From a bacterium (lineage in GTDB: Bacteria > Zixibacteria > MSB-5A5 > WJJR01), in contig DATMBC010000019.1 of NCBI GenBank assembly GCA_035559435.1, forward strand, positions 1 to 64,000: a stretch of 64,000 bases of DNA, read 5' to 3'. Below, piece by piece: positions 63,561 to 64,000 of this stretch. Below the pieces are notes generated by a model. It did not search any database, was not told where the DNA came from, and was given only the letters and a program-made list of their open reading frames with translations. Every line of letters starts with the position of its first letter. Position 1 is the first letter of the stretch. The position numbers and the translations under genes are program-made.

Positions 63561-64000
63561 ATGAAAGCCGTCGGGTTTCCCGCCGTGGCCGTGCTGGCAT
63601 TCGGCCTGACAGCCGTTGCCTCGGCCACTGTCCGTCATGTGCCGGCCGATTTCGCCGCGATCCAGGCGGCGATCGATGCGTCCGGCAGCGGCGACACGGT
63701 GCTCGTTGCGCCCGGTGTCTACACTGAAAACCTGGACCTGCGCGGCCGCGCGTTGCGGCTGCTATCGTCCGGCGGGGCGGAGGCGACCGCGCTGACGCCG
63801 ACTTTTCCTGAGGCCACACTCATCCTGGTCAGCGGGGTCGGGGCGGGCGCCGAGCTGGCCGGATTCACGCTCGCCGGCGGCAGCATGAAGCATGTCATCC
63901 AGATAGACGGCGGCAGCGCGATTCGCATCCATCACAACGTGATCCGGAATCATGTTTCCTACCAGTCCAATGCGACGGAGATCGGATCCTACTCCGGCGC
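63561..64000 (+). CDS. Secreted right-handed beta-helix protein (cut by the window end)
   Basis: The frame from ATG 63561, with GGAGG 6 nt upstream, stays open for 146 codons to the window end. It starts with a signal peptide (MKAVGFPAVAVLAFGLTAVASA) and continues RHVPADFAAIQAAIDASGSG, then DTVLVAPGVYTENLDL, the typical entry into parallel beta-helix (pectate-lyase-like or PbH1) domains, with a later rung IRIHHNVIRNH. Only the N-terminal part is visible, so catalytic residues and function cannot be judged. Confidence 0.75.
   Translation, partial: MKAVGFPAVAVLAFGLTAVASATVRHVPADFAAIQAAIDASGSGDTVLVAPGVYTENLDLRGRALRLLSSGGAEATALTPTFPEATLILVSGVGAGAELAGFTLAGGSMKHVIQIDGGSAIRIHHNVIRNHVSYQSNATEIGSYSG

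Overview
The window is high-GC bacterial DNA with dense, short-gapped operons. Several traits point to an uncultivated lineage of the FCB-type candidate phyla, possibly Candidatus Zixibacteria: FG-GAP proteins ending in dockerin-like segments, an AmmeMemoRadiSam fusion, a membrane-arm-only complex I cluster and dispersed palindromes typical of such genomes. This placement is an inference from gene content and has not been tested by phylogeny.

Left part (1-29.5 kb): a thioredoxin-like protein, an outer-membrane channel of the alginate-export type and a peroxiredoxin; a membrane glycosyltransferase with ElaA; nuoA-H-J-K-L-M-N, the complex I membrane arm plus NuoA, with nuoB-G and nuoI absent; a CNNM/CorC-type protein and HtpX; a Memo-AMMECR1 fusion; a ComF-like protein with DprA; a secreted FG-GAP/dockerin protein; a cytochrome bd-like subunit fused to cytochrome c with a membrane partner; YigZ, PAP2 and an SDR epimerase; a DUF819 protein; and a DtxR-type regulator translationally coupled to a P1B-4-like metal ATPase.

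Middle part (29.5-41.2 kb): the chromosome-replication block, made of a DnaA-box-bearing intergenic region, dnaA, dnaN, a dciA-like gene and gyrB. Where recF would normally lie between dnaN and dciA/gyrB there is a complete compact type II-C CRISPR-Cas locus. It holds a 16-repeat array, cas2, cas1, a 1011-residue cas9 and a tracrRNA gene that is not a protein ORF. The array and tracrRNA run rightward and the cas operon runs leftward, so array and cas2 converge on a perfect 15-bp palindrome. Each intact repeat carries a sigma70-like promoter. The tracrRNA and cas9 promoters overlap and the tracr anti-repeat supplies the cas9 -35 element. This is the most interesting part of the window.

Right part (41.2-64 kb): a BrkB/YihY protein; an ECF sigma/anti-sigma pair; an AT-richer scar (44.5-46.5 kb) with an orphan gene, a shortened SNase-like protein and the C-terminal remnant of a helicase-type restriction subunit; Lon; an operon with a YchF-like GTPase and a TPR membrane protein; an AtoE-type transporter; a BamE-like two-repeat protein; the rpmH-rnpA-yidD-yidC-mnmE block; and secreted proteins (trypsin-like protease, two beta-structured proteins, the last one cut by the window end). 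Dispersed palindromic repeats occupy several intergenic gaps. No tRNA or rRNA genes were recognised.
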